Under the pieces are notes generated by a model. That model saw nothing but the letters and a program-made list of their open reading frames with translations. It made no database searches and had not been told where the DNA came from. From Psychrobacter pacificensis (GTDB taxonomy: Bacteria > Pseudomonadota > Gammaproteobacteria > Pseudomonadales > Moraxellaceae), in contig NZ_FNAL01000011.1 in NCBI RefSeq assembly GCF_900101915.1, positions 41,417 through 105,416 of the forward strand: 64,000 bases of DNA. Reading direction: 5' to 3'. Each line of letters starts with the position of its first letter. The first letter of the stretch is position 1. Shown here piece by piece: positions 8,237-16,576 of the stretch. The translations under genes were made by a program, and so were the position numbers.

Positions 8237-9346
8237 ATGAAGATGAGCTTAAAAAAGACAGCAAAAGCACTGGCAAAAGGATTATTAGTTACGACATTTA
8301 GCAGTGCCATGTTGATGACCACAGCCCACGCCAATAATCCACCACCTACCATAAAAGCAGATGCCCCCAATCGCTATATCGTCAAAAAAGGCGATACGCT
8401 ATGGGATATCTCAGGTCGCTACCTCGACAGTCCGTGGCGCTGGAAAGAGATTTGGGCCACCAACAAGCAAATCAAAAATCCAAACCTTATTTATCCTGAT
8501 GATATTCTTATTCTGTGTGTCATTCAGGGCAAGACTTTGGTAGGGGTTGATACTGGTGAGGGCTGTGCAGGTATCGAAAAGCAGCTAACAGGTAATGTGG
8601 TTGCCAGCACCGTCGCGATCACCTCGACTGCTAATAGTATCCCGCCTGTACCATGGTCTGCTATTCAGCATTGGCTGGATAAAACCCTCATTGTAAATCC
8701 AGAAGATTTCAATACCACACCGTATATTTTGGCATCCAAAAATCGCAACCTAATCACGGCAAGCGGGGATAAAGTCTATGCCAAAGGGGTGCCACTGATC
8801 GTCGGACAGCGCTACGGGGTATACCGCGAGGGTGATCTGTATGTCGATCCCAAAACTCAAGAGGTCATCGGATTAGAGGTTACACAGGTAGCGACTGGTC
8901 TTGTCACATCGACAGAAACGAATGGTATTACCAGCTTGCAGCTTACTGACAGTTACGACAAAGAAGTACGTGAAGGCGATCGCGTGTTTGTAGAGTTGGA
9001 CAACGCTATTCCACCTGTCTTTTATCCAACGCCTGCCAACGTCAGTCGTGGTGGTATGATTGTGCGGGTGATGGACTCAATCAGCTCTGCCGCTAAAGGC
9101 AGCGTGGTAGCGATCAATTTAGGCAGCTTGCATGGTGCCAAACCAGGTGATGTACTGACCGTTTATCAAAAAGGCCCGCTGGTCAGGGACGTAAGAGACA
9201 ATGACATGCCGGTACGCTTGCCAAATGAGCCAAGCGGTATGGTGATGGTGTTTAATACCTTTGACAACATCAGCTATGCTTACGTACTTGACTCTGAACT
9301 ACCACTCAATGTTGGCGATCAGCTATTACCGCCTCCTTACTTATAA
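8237..9346 (+). CDS. tsaP: LysM-domain protein, TsaP-like (type IV pilus secretin-associated)
   Basis: An exported 369-residue protein. The signal peptide (about 1-32, cleaved after AHA) is followed by a LysM peptidoglycan-binding domain at about 47-93 (YIVKKGDTLWDISGRYL ... IYPDDIL). A long C-terminal region of beta-rich segments follows, including GDRVFVE and GAKPGDVLTVYQ, as in the FlgT-like part of TsaP. TsaP anchors the PilQ secretin to peptidoglycan. The neighbours dprA and tsaC match the Pseudomonas PA0020-PA0022 order, which supports the name. A GTG at 8201 would add 12 residues ahead of the signal peptide, so the ATG at 8237 is preferred. Assignment as TsaP rather than a generic LysM protein rests on synteny and architecture. 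Confidence 0.85.
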   Translation: MKMSLKKTAKALAKGLLVTTFSSAMLMTTAHANNPPPTIKADAPNRYIVKKGDTLWDISGRYLDSPWRWKEIWATNKQIKNPNLIYPDDILILCVIQGKTLVGVDTGEGCAGIEKQLTGNVVASTVAITSTANSIPPVPWSAIQHWLDKTLIVNPEDFNTTPYILASKNRNLITASGDKVYAKGVPLIVGQRYGVYREGDLYVDPKTQEVIGLEVTQVATGLVTSTETNGITSLQLTDSYDKEVREGDRVFVELDNAIPPVFYPTPANVSRGGMIVRVMDSISSAAKGSVVAINLGSLHGAKPGDVLTVYQKGPLVRDVRDNDMPVRLPNEPSGMVMVFNTFDNISYAYVLDSELPLNVGDQLLPPPYL

Positions 9347-9401
9347 ATGTATCAGGCTCTTTAGAGCGTGCCACTAGCTTGATTCTGCGAGACAGACGAC
9401 C

Positions 9402-10655
9402 ATGACGGCAGTCACTAAGCCCCTATCTGATAATCAGCGCGCCATATTGGCGCTGTGGTATGAGGTAAATGCATCATTGTCTGCTTATCATAAGCTCATA
9501 ACGACTTATGGTGATGCGCAGCTTGCTTGGCAGGCTACAGTAGGCGCTTGGAAGCAGTTAGGACTTCATCATACCCATCTCAAACGCCATGAACAGCCAG
9601 AACAAACACGTGCTGCTATTGATAAGATACAGCAAGCACTTACAGACGGTCGCTATGGTTTATTGTTTGCCGGTCAGCCCGACTATCCTGCTCAGCTTCT
9701 TCATATTTATGATCCGCCGCCATTATTGTTCTTTCGAGGAAATAGCGCGCGCCTGCATCAAGCTCAAATTGCTATCGTGGGCAGTCGAAAACCAACAGCC
9801 CATGCTCAAAAAATCACGTTCGATATGGCGCAATATCTGGCACAGGCAGGGTATGTCATCACCAGTGGTCTGGCAATAGGCGTGGACAAACGGGCTCATC
9901 TAGGAGCTTTGGCGCAGACTGATCTTGACTATCAAGGTCGTACTATCGGCGTGATGGGGACAGGGATTGATGTGAATTATCCCAATCATCGTGACCAGTT
10001 ATTTGCTCAAATCATCGAGCAAGGTGGCTGCATTATTAGTGAGCTACTACCGCATACTCAGCCGCACAAACATACCTTTCCGCGCCGTAACCGTCTAGTT
10101 GCTGGGCTGAGTCTAGCCACGATTGTGACCGAAGCGACGATCAAAAGTGGCTCGCTCATTACCGCCCGTTTAACCTCTGAGCAAGGCAAACAAGTCTTTG
10201 CCATTCCAAGTCATATTGATAATAGCAATGCCGAGGGTTGTCATCATCTGATACGTGAAGGCGCAACGCTGATTTATCATCCTCAGCAGGTGTTAGAGGA
10301 CGTCAATGGTCAGCTTGAGTATGGCAAGCGCTCGTATAGACCAACAGATATTATTATAAGCGCTGATAGCCACCAAGTGGAGGTCACTCAGTCATCTGTC
10401 GCATCAAATGTAAAGAGAAACTCTGTCACAATGGTCAGTCAGCCAGAACCTTCTCATATAAAATCCCCTCGTAGCGCGCTCGTTGTTCCTGATCACTTAA
10501 CACAGATTTATGAGCAGCTCGATTGGCATGGACAGGATTTAGATGCGCTTGTTATTGCCACTCAGCTTGCGCCGTCACAACTGATTGGACAGCTGATGGA
10601 ACTTGAACTAATGGGCGTCATCAGTGTGCAAGGCGGACGCTATTTACGTGTATAG
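9402..10655 (+). CDS. dprA: DNA-processing protein DprA
   Basis: DprA binds incoming single-stranded DNA and loads RecA during natural transformation. The Rossmann-like DprA/Smf core holds AIVGSRKPTAHAQ, ITSGLAIGVDKRAHLGAL, VMGTGIDVNYPNH and FPRRNRLVAGLS. A C-terminal winged-helix segment (about 350-417, LDWHGQDLDALV ... GVISVQGGRYLRV) corresponds to the DML1-like domain. Length 417 is typical of long proteobacterial DprA. It follows tsaP by 55 bases and precedes tsaC. With comM at 26.1 kb and a TsaP-like protein, the window holds several components tied to competence. Confidence 0.95.
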   Translation: MTAVTKPLSDNQRAILALWYEVNASLSAYHKLITTYGDAQLAWQATVGAWKQLGLHHTHLKRHEQPEQTRAAIDKIQQALTDGRYGLLFAGQPDYPAQLLHIYDPPPLLFFRGNSARLHQAQIAIVGSRKPTAHAQKITFDMAQYLAQAGYVITSGLAIGVDKRAHLGALAQTDLDYQGRTIGVMGTGIDVNYPNHRDQLFAQIIEQGGCIISELLPHTQPHKHTFPRRNRLVAGLSLATIVTEATIKSGSLITARLTSEQGKQVFAIPSHIDNSNAEGCHHLIREGATLIYHPQQVLEDVNGQLEYGKRSYRPTDIIISADSHQVEVTQSSVASNVKRNSVTMVSQPEPSHIKSPRSALVVPDHLTQIYEQLDWHGQDLDALVIATQLAPSQLIGQLMELELMGVISVQGGRYLRV

Positions 10656-10778
10656 CGTATCGATACTCCTACCTGCCACATAAGAATAAGTAGAATGGGT
10701 TCTAAATATCGCTACCTTAGTCAGACTGTCTCTTGTGCTATTATTAGTGTCTCTATTCCAGCATGAAACATGTAAGCT

Positions 10779-11408
10779 ATGAGCCAATCTATACCTTTTA
10801 TCACTGACTCTGCCACACAAGCTGCAAACTGGCTTAAAGAAGCAAAGCTACTTGCATACCCAACAGAAAGCGTTTGGGGTATTGGTTGCGACCCTTATAA
10901 CAAAGCCGCTGTGCAGCGTATCTTGGATATTAAACAACGTCCGCAAGCCAAAGGCATGATCGTCATTACCGATAGCGTAGAGCGTTTGTCACCTCTACTA
11001 GCGTCTTTAAATAATGCCCAGCGCCAGCAAATTATCGATAGCTGGCAGTCAGATGTTAATGACAGCGAGCTACACAATCGCCAAGCGCATACTTGGTTAT
11101 TACCCATTCCTCAGACACTTTCGACCACGATGCCCTCATGGATAATGGGTGAGCATCAGACCATTGCAGTCAGGGTCATCGCCCATCCTATCATACGAGA
11201 ACTGTGCCAACAGATGGTCAGCGAAAATAACCCATTTGGCTTCATTGTTTCGACTAGCTGCAACCCATCAGGTCAAGCGCCTGCTAGCACCTTTGACACT
11301 GCCTATGGTTATTTCGGTGAGCAGATTGGCTATTTTCAGGCTGATACTCTAGGTTATATCTTACCCAGCCAAATCCGTGATGCAACGACAGGCTCAGTCA
11401 TTCGTTAG
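10779..11408 (+). CDS. tsaC: L-threonylcarbamoyladenylate synthase
   Basis: A YrdC-fold enzyme making threonylcarbamoyl-AMP from threonine, bicarbonate and ATP, the first step of t6A37 formation in ANN-reading tRNAs. The N-terminal half has LAYPTESVWGIGCDP and the basic segment DIKQRPQAKGMI. The C-terminal half has IAVRV and FIVSTSCNPSGQAPA. The 209 residues fit the short TsaC type without a Sua5 C-terminal domain. It lies downstream of dprA with a 123-base gap that could hold its own promoter. Confidence 0.93.
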   Translation: MSQSIPFITDSATQAANWLKEAKLLAYPTESVWGIGCDPYNKAAVQRILDIKQRPQAKGMIVITDSVERLSPLLASLNNAQRQQIIDSWQSDVNDSELHNRQAHTWLLPIPQTLSTTMPSWIMGEHQTIAVRVIAHPIIRELCQQMVSENNPFGFIVSTSCNPSGQAPASTFDTAYGYFGEQIGYFQADTLGYILPSQIRDATTGSVIR

Positions 11409-11735
11409 TAGGCAATAAACGACCTTTCATACCATTATAGCCTAGTCTTTTGTACTGTCTTTTTTGTGCTGTCGCCATCGATAAACCATATTTCACTAGC
11501 TGAAGATTACTATGGTTATCGTTCTGTAGCCATAGCAAAATATACCGTCTCAGCGCTAGCTATCGCTAAACCCGCTTCCTTAGTTCCCGTTGCTTTACTA
11601 AAAGTATGTAAAAGTCATTTTGATAAAAACGACAAAAAAGTAGACGATAGTTAAAAGGAGCTGATTTTTATTGAACGATGAATCTTTCAGCAATAGGTCA
11701 TCGCTGCGATATTTGATACACATAGGGAGTAGGCT
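11409..11735 (+). other. Intergenic region, no convincing gene
   Basis: About 327 bases. A 62-codon frame from a GTG at 11466 to 11654 is open, but it has no ribosome site, lacks a recognisable family and has unremarkable composition, so it is not called. A purine-rich AAAAGGAG at about 11654-11661 is followed only by a 12-codon frame. The gap may carry the promoter of the epimerase gene at 11736. Confidence 0.4.
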
Positions 11736-12707
11736 ATGAAGGTTTTAATTAGTGGTGGCTCAGGGTTTTTGGGTAGTGCATTTAGCCAAGAGTTAATCGA
11801 ACGGTATCGCACACAAGGTAAAGAGGTGATGATTACTTGGCTGACCAGAGATAGCAATAAAGCTCATCCTGATGACATTAATATGATGACTTATGACGAG
11901 CTTAAAAAGTCTGACATGAGCTTTGATGTCATAATGAACTTAGCTGGCGCAGGTATTGCTGACGCGCGTTGGAGCGATGAGCGCAAAGAGCAATTAATAG
12001 CCAGTCGTATTAAGCCTACTCAATCGATATTAAGCTTCATCGAACGTACGGCAACAAAGCCAAAACTACTGGTAAGCGGCTCAGCAATCGGTTGGTACGG
12101 CACGCAAGGTGATAAGCCATTGACTGAACACAGCAGTTTTGAGACAGACTTTGCCCATCGCTTATGTGAGGAGTGGGAGAGCTTGGCGCTCAAAGCGACT
12201 GATTACGATGTCCCTGTCGCTATTGTACGAACAGGCGTTGTGATACATCCTGAAGGTGGTATGGTGGCAAAATTACTATTGCCATTTAAGTTTGGCGTTG
12301 GCGGGCAGTTGGGTGATGGTCAACAAATTATGAGCTGGATTAGCCGTGACGATTGGGTGGGGGCGGTGATTTTTATTATTGAGCAGTATCTTTTCAGTCA
12401 ATTTGGTCATAAACAAAGAGTTTCAAATAACGATAATGTCATAGAGACAAGAAGTGATACGCCAGCCTTTGTCTATAATCTCACGGCGCCCAATCCTGTG
12501 AGTAACCATACTTTTACTAAAACGCTTGGCTCATGGTTACATCGGCCGACACTTTTTACCTTGCCAGAGTTTTTACTCAAGCTCATGTTTGGTGAGATGT
12601 CGACGCTACTAATAGATGGTCAAAAGGTGCTGCCACAAGCGCTATCAGATGCAGGTTACGCATTCAAGCACGTGACACTCAAACAGGCATTAGAGGATCA
12701 AAAGTAG
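11736..12707 (+). CDS. TIGR01777-family NAD(P)-dependent epimerase/SDR protein (YfcH-like)
   Basis: An extended short-chain dehydrogenase/reductase. The nucleotide-binding ISGGSGFLGSAF is at the N-terminus, followed by NLAGAGIADARWSDERK, which characterises the TIGR01777/YfcH group, then VSGSAIGWYGTQGDKPLTE with the catalytic-type Tyr and a C-terminal DUF1731-like tail (LPEFLLKLMFGEM). Length 323 is close to the usual ~300. The substrate is unknown; distant relatives act on nucleotide sugars. GGGAG precedes the ATG. A parS-like site lies just after the stop codon. Confidence 0.85.
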   Translation: MKVLISGGSGFLGSAFSQELIERYRTQGKEVMITWLTRDSNKAHPDDINMMTYDELKKSDMSFDVIMNLAGAGIADARWSDERKEQLIASRIKPTQSILSFIERTATKPKLLVSGSAIGWYGTQGDKPLTEHSSFETDFAHRLCEEWESLALKATDYDVPVAIVRTGVVIHPEGGMVAKLLLPFKFGVGGQLGDGQQIMSWISRDDWVGAVIFIIEQYLFSQFGHKQRVSNNDNVIETRSDTPAFVYNLTAPNPVSNHTFTKTLGSWLHRPTLFTLPEFLLKLMFGEMSTLLIDGQKVLPQALSDAGYAFKHVTLKQALEDQK

Positions 12708-12719
12708 TTACATCATGAT

Positions 12720-12735
12720 TGTTTCATGTGAAACA
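12720..12735. other. parS: parS-like site with one mismatch
   Basis: TGTTTCATGTGAAACA differs from the perfect parS palindrome at one central base (CATGTG instead of CACGTG). It lies in the 87-base gap between two genes, 6.9 kb from the exact site in rsmB. Chromosomal ParB proteins often accept one mismatch, so it is a plausible secondary site. Confidence 0.65.
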
Positions 12736-12794
12736 TAAGAAGGTCGGCTTATATTAAATATTCACTAGATTGTATTTCTGTCTAAGGGCAATCC

Positions 12795-13931
12795 ATGCGT
12801 TACGCATTTTTCATCATCATTTTTTTGCTCTTGCAGCTGTTTAGTGCGGGCGCTGCTTTAAGCTTACAGTGGTGGTTACAGCCTTGGATCACGCCAACGC
12901 TTCAGATCGCTATATGGTCTGCTATATTTATTATTACTAATGGATTGTTGATATTAAGTGTCAAAAGAGTATTTGCCAATAGCTACCGCTGGGTTAGCGG
13001 TTGGATGTTGGTTATGCATTTTATGCTGCTCACGGCATTGCTGATAAGCCTATTCTATGGTGGATACTGGCTAGTAACACCACTCTTAGGCGCCTCGTCA
13101 TATGAATCTAATATGATTTTTATTGGCCTACGAGCGCTTGCATTGGTGATATTCTTAGGGTTGTTCGGTTTCGCATTGTATAGTGCTTATGTGCCAGTCG
13201 TACGTAAGCTGTCCATTAGTATCAACAAACCGCTCGCTAAACCACTGCGCATTGCGGTCGCGAGTGACCTGCATCTAGGACGACTATTTGGCGTAGCGGC
13301 GATAGATAGGTTGAACCGTCTAATGATTGACTCGCAGGCTGATATGCTACTGATGCCAGGCGATATCATGGATGACAATACAGACGCATTTAATAGCTAT
13401 AATATGGCAAAAAACTTAGCTGAGCTATGCAGCAGCCTGCCATACGGCGTCTATGCAACATTGGGTAATCATGATTTGTATGGGCACGAACAGCCAATCA
13501 GCCAAGCGTTAGTCGATGCAGGCGTACATTTATTAAATGATGACGTGTTTGGTATCGAACATGAGGGTCAGCCTATATGGCTGGTTGGACGTTTTGATAA
13601 TCATAAACGCCAGCGTGTCGCGACAACTGACCTGCTCGCGAAAGTTGATACTTCACAGCCAGTGATACTGCTGGATCATAGACCAAGCGATATTGATGAG
13701 CACAGCCAGTTACCAATCGATCTACAGGTATCAGGACACACTCACAATGGACAAGTATTCCCCGCCAACTTTATCGTGAGCGCCATCAACCGATTAGGCT
13801 ATGGGTATGAGGCCATTGGCAGAGGACATTTTGTGGTGTCCTCGGGTTATGGCTTTTGGGGTATTCCGTTTCGATTGGGCTCACGCTCAGAGGTTTGGTT
13901 AATTACCGTTTCTGATCATACTAATAAATAG
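12795..13931 (+). CDS. Membrane-anchored metallophosphoesterase (YkuE/YaeI-like)
   Basis: Four hydrophobic helices span about residues 1-150, followed by a calcineurin-like phosphoesterase domain. All metal-binding blocks are present: ASDLHLGRLFG, MPGDIMDD, TLGNHDLYG and SGHTHNGQ. Members bind two metal ions and hydrolyse phosphodiesters or pyrophosphates at the membrane; UDP-diacylglucosamine or phospholipid-linked substrates are known for relatives, but the substrate here cannot be deduced. The domain layout and 378-residue length match the family. It converges with the esterase gene, only 17 bases away. Confidence 0.87.
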   Translation: MRYAFFIIIFLLLQLFSAGAALSLQWWLQPWITPTLQIAIWSAIFIITNGLLILSVKRVFANSYRWVSGWMLVMHFMLLTALLISLFYGGYWLVTPLLGASSYESNMIFIGLRALALVIFLGLFGFALYSAYVPVVRKLSISINKPLAKPLRIAVASDLHLGRLFGVAAIDRLNRLMIDSQADMLLMPGDIMDDNTDAFNSYNMAKNLAELCSSLPYGVYATLGNHDLYGHEQPISQALVDAGVHLLNDDVFGIEHEGQPIWLVGRFDNHKRQRVATTDLLAKVDTSQPVILLDHRPSDIDEHSQLPIDLQVSGHTHNGQVFPANFIVSAINRLGYGYEAIGRGHFVVSSGYGFWGIPFRLGSRSEVWLITVSDHTNK

Positions 13932-13948
13932 CTAGTTCCAGCTAACCG

Positions 13949-15343
13949 CTATGCCGCGAGCCGCGATTTTGTACTAATGACCTCACGGACGAAGCCGCCA
14001 AAACCATGAATAATATTTTTTGTTTCCTGCCCAAGTCCTTGATGCACGCTCATAAAATGAATAAAGCCGTGCGGTGCGCCCAGCACAGTATGGGTTTCAA
14101 CAGGGACTTTATAACTCTTTAGCTGTTTGGCATAAGCAAATGCCTCATCACGCAATACATCGAGTTCAGCGGCGACGATATAGGTGGGACATACTTTGCT
14201 GTTATCACCAAGCATTGGCGAATTGAGTATATGTATGCGTGGCAACGGACTATTCTCAAGACAAGCAGCGTCAAATACTGCCACATCAGCATGATCCAAT
14301 AGCAGGCCTTCACCATACAGCTCCCAACTCGGATAATCTGTCTCGATATCAGTCACAGGATACAGCGGCATCTGTGCTAGCGGCGCAGGTAGCTTCTTTA
14401 ATAGATCAAACATTTTCTGACCATCTACACCCAAATCTAACCAAGCGTTTTCGTTTGGTGCGGTGAGTTGCTGTGCAATTAAGGTAGAAAGGCCACCACC
14501 TGCGCTATCGCCTGCAAGAACGATGCGTGACGGTAAGGCACCTAAGGTATGGCAATGCTCAGCCAACCAAGCATAAGCGGTGATACAGTCTTTTAACGCT
14601 GCAGGTGCAGGACACTCAGGAGCCAAGCGATAATCCACACTGACCACAGGCCAACCAGTCTGCTCACAGACTGCGTGACAGAACTCGTGATGTGTATCGA
14701 CATTACCGATACAAAACCCACCACCATGAAAAAACAACATGGCTGTTTGGTCAGGGTTATGAGCACGTCTTTTTTTAGCGCCAATACTCTTGGTACCTGC
14801 CTGATAGCAGCGAATGGTCATATCGCTATCATCCGCGTTGGCTATGGTTTTATCTTCCCAATTGACAGGTGTTTCGCCTTTTTTGATAAAAGGTTTGATG
14901 TTACTTAGCATACTGCCACCTGCTTGGTGCCATGCGCTTGGTGCTTGCATCGCCACCGCATCAGCAGCAAACCTTTCACGGAGTTCATGCATGGGCGTTA
15001 GCTCTAATGGCGTCTTAAGATGACTATTCACCGCAAGGATCAGGCGCAAATGAGCATTGGCGTGCTGATATTGTTTTGAGTGAGGCCCTTTTAAGTAACC
15101 AATCAAACCTTCTAATACTGGTGTTGGTAGATAGCCAAGACCTTTCATCGCATAGTGCAGAGTGTGTGGTTGGCAATGTGCCATTGGGTTATAACTGAGC
15201 ATTTTTTCTTTCACGCTCAAACGCTTTTTTTGTACACCGTTGTCTTTCACTTCACCAACCATCTCACCGTTCGGCGCCAAATGCAGCGTCATCAATGTTT
15301 TGTTCAATAAGGTATTGATTGATGATACTGTTGAATTAGACAT
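13949..15343 (-). CDS. Alpha/beta hydrolase, hormone-sensitive-lipase family (family IV esterase)
   Basis: A cytoplasmic esterase/lipase with the oxyanion motif FFHGGGF and the nucleophile elbow AGDSAGGGLS. The acidic residue lies in AAELDVLRDEA and the catalytic His in GAPHGFIHF. The N-terminal ~150 residues form the cap extension typical of long HSL-type enzymes. An upstream in-frame ATG at 15355 has no ribosome site. The ATG at 15343 is preceded by GAGAG at suitable spacing, so it is chosen (464 residues). HSL esterases act on short- to medium-chain esters; cold-active members are well known from Psychrobacter. No operon partner is evident. Confidence 0.9.
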   Translation of the reverse strand: MSNSTVSSINTLLNKTLMTLHLAPNGEMVGEVKDNGVQKKRLSVKEKMLSYNPMAHCQPHTLHYAMKGLGYLPTPVLEGLIGYLKGPHSKQYQHANAHLRLILAVNSHLKTPLELTPMHELRERFAADAVAMQAPSAWHQAGGSMLSNIKPFIKKGETPVNWEDKTIANADDSDMTIRCYQAGTKSIGAKKRRAHNPDQTAMLFFHGGGFCIGNVDTHHEFCHAVCEQTGWPVVSVDYRLAPECPAPAALKDCITAYAWLAEHCHTLGALPSRIVLAGDSAGGGLSTLIAQQLTAPNENAWLDLGVDGQKMFDLLKKLPAPLAQMPLYPVTDIETDYPSWELYGEGLLLDHADVAVFDAACLENSPLPRIHILNSPMLGDNSKVCPTYIVAAELDVLRDEAFAYAKQLKSYKVPVETHTVLGAPHGFIHFMSVHQGLGQETKNIIHGFGGFVREVISTKSRLAA

Positions 15344-15355
15344 AATATCTCTCAT

Positions 15356-15792
15356 AACTGTTTTTGAGTGTTTACTGTTACATCAGCGTACACTTTAAGA
15401 TAAGGAATAATATTTGTAGCAATAATAAGGCAGTAGTGCGTAAAGCAGGGTGTTATTTGGTAATGGCGTGGGTAGCAACGGTAACCTATTTAGAGTAATT
15501 GACGGTTTTTTGTACGTTTTGTTAACGTATATTGAGACCAGTTAACACAGCCCAGAAATGCTGAGTACTTGTTTTAAAGAAAGATCTAACCATATTTGTC
15601 GTAAATGCGAAAAATTCCTTTACTTTAGGCTTGAAATTTATACTTATTACCTTTATCAAGCAGCTATTAGAGCGTATTAATAAAAAAAATGAATGATAAC
15701 CGTTAAGTATCTGATAAAGGCATGATACAGCCAGCGATTGGCTGATTTATTGTGTCTTATCTCAATTATTATTGACATTCCAAGGAGATATC
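15356..15792 (+). other. Intergenic region upstream of grpE
   Basis: About 437 AT-rich bases separate the divergent esterase gene and grpE. The only defined element is the heat-shock-type promoter listed at 15630-15657. No further ORF or RNA gene was recognised. Confidence 0.5.
15630..15657 (+). promoter_or_regulatory. Candidate sigma-32 promoter of grpE
   Basis: CTTGAAA at 15630-15636 is a perfect -35 for RpoH. After a 13-base spacer comes CCTTTATC, close to the CCCCATnT -10 consensus. The expected transcript would have a leader of about 130 bases before the grpE ATG. Confidence 0.65.
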
Positions 15793-16392
15793 ATGAGCGA
15801 GCAAAATACCAACCAAGAAAACTTTGATCAAACAGTGGTACATGACAATGTTGATCACAAAGACAGCATCTTAGAAGAAACCATGAACGAGTTTGATCCA
15901 CAGAACAACTCAGGTGAAGAAGCCACCATCGAAAACGAGATCGATCTTGATACGTTCAAAGCGCGTATCGCTGAGTTAGAAGGTGAAGTGAAGCAAGCCA
16001 AAGAAAGCACTGCTCGCGCCAACGCTGAAGCTTACAATGCACAAAAGCGCGCCGAGCAAGAAGCGGATAAGAGCAAAAAATTTGCTCTTCAAAAATTTGC
16101 CAAAGAGCTACTCGATATCGTCGATAACTTAGAGCGCGCTATCGAAAACGCAGACGCGAATGACCCAGTCGCTGAAGGGGTGAAATTAACCCACAAAGCA
16201 TTGGTCTCTGTACTTACACGTCATGGCGTAGAAGTGGTCGATCCAGAAGGTGAGAAATTCAACGCTGATTTCCATGAAGCAGTGGGTATCGATCCAGAAG
16301 CAGAAGCTGACACCGTCGGTACAGTCCTACAAAAAGGCTATAGCTTAAACGGTCGTCTACTACGTCCAGCCATGGTACGTGTTGGTCAATAA
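15793..16392 (+). CDS. grpE: Nucleotide exchange factor GrpE
   Basis: GrpE drives ADP release from DnaK. The 199-residue protein has an acidic disordered N-terminus, a long coiled coil (about 45-110, ARIAELEGEVKQAKEST onward), the conserved FAKELLDIVDNLERA, and the C-terminal beta domain ending in LQKGYSLNGRLLRPAMVRV. The start is set at 15793 because AAGGAG lies five bases upstream. An earlier in-frame start at 15772 would add seven residues without a ribosome site. dnaK follows 184 bases downstream with its own promoter-like element; dnaJ is not in the window. Confidence 0.95.
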   Translation: MSEQNTNQENFDQTVVHDNVDHKDSILEETMNEFDPQNNSGEEATIENEIDLDTFKARIAELEGEVKQAKESTARANAEAYNAQKRAEQEADKSKKFALQKFAKELLDIVDNLERAIENADANDPVAEGVKLTHKALVSVLTRHGVEVVDPEGEKFNADFHEAVGIDPEAEADTVGTVLQKGYSLNGRLLRPAMVRVGQ

Positions 16393-16473
16393 TATTTTTT
16401 GGGGTTAAACCCTACTAATATGAAGGTTTTTCACAAAAAATCACATGAAAGACTGTTTTTGCTTGATTATCGC

Positions 16474-16503
16474 CTTGAAAAATACAACAAGCAAACCGAT
16501 ATA
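16474..16503 (+). promoter_or_regulatory. Candidate sigma-32 promoter of dnaK
   Basis: CTTGAAA at 16474-16480 is followed after 15 bases by CCGATATA at 16496-16503, resembling CCCCATnT. It lies about 75 bases before the dnaK start and suggests heat-inducible transcription separate from grpE. Confidence 0.6.
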
Positions 16504-16576
16504 TAGCAACAAGTGACTGACTACGGTCTGGATAAATAAGTATTTATAGTTAAAAATAAATTAGGAGCAATTGATT

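Noticed and set aside
11466..11654. 62-codon frame after tsaC
   Set aside because: GTG start without ribosome site, no recognisable family, and no membrane or other structure that would support it.
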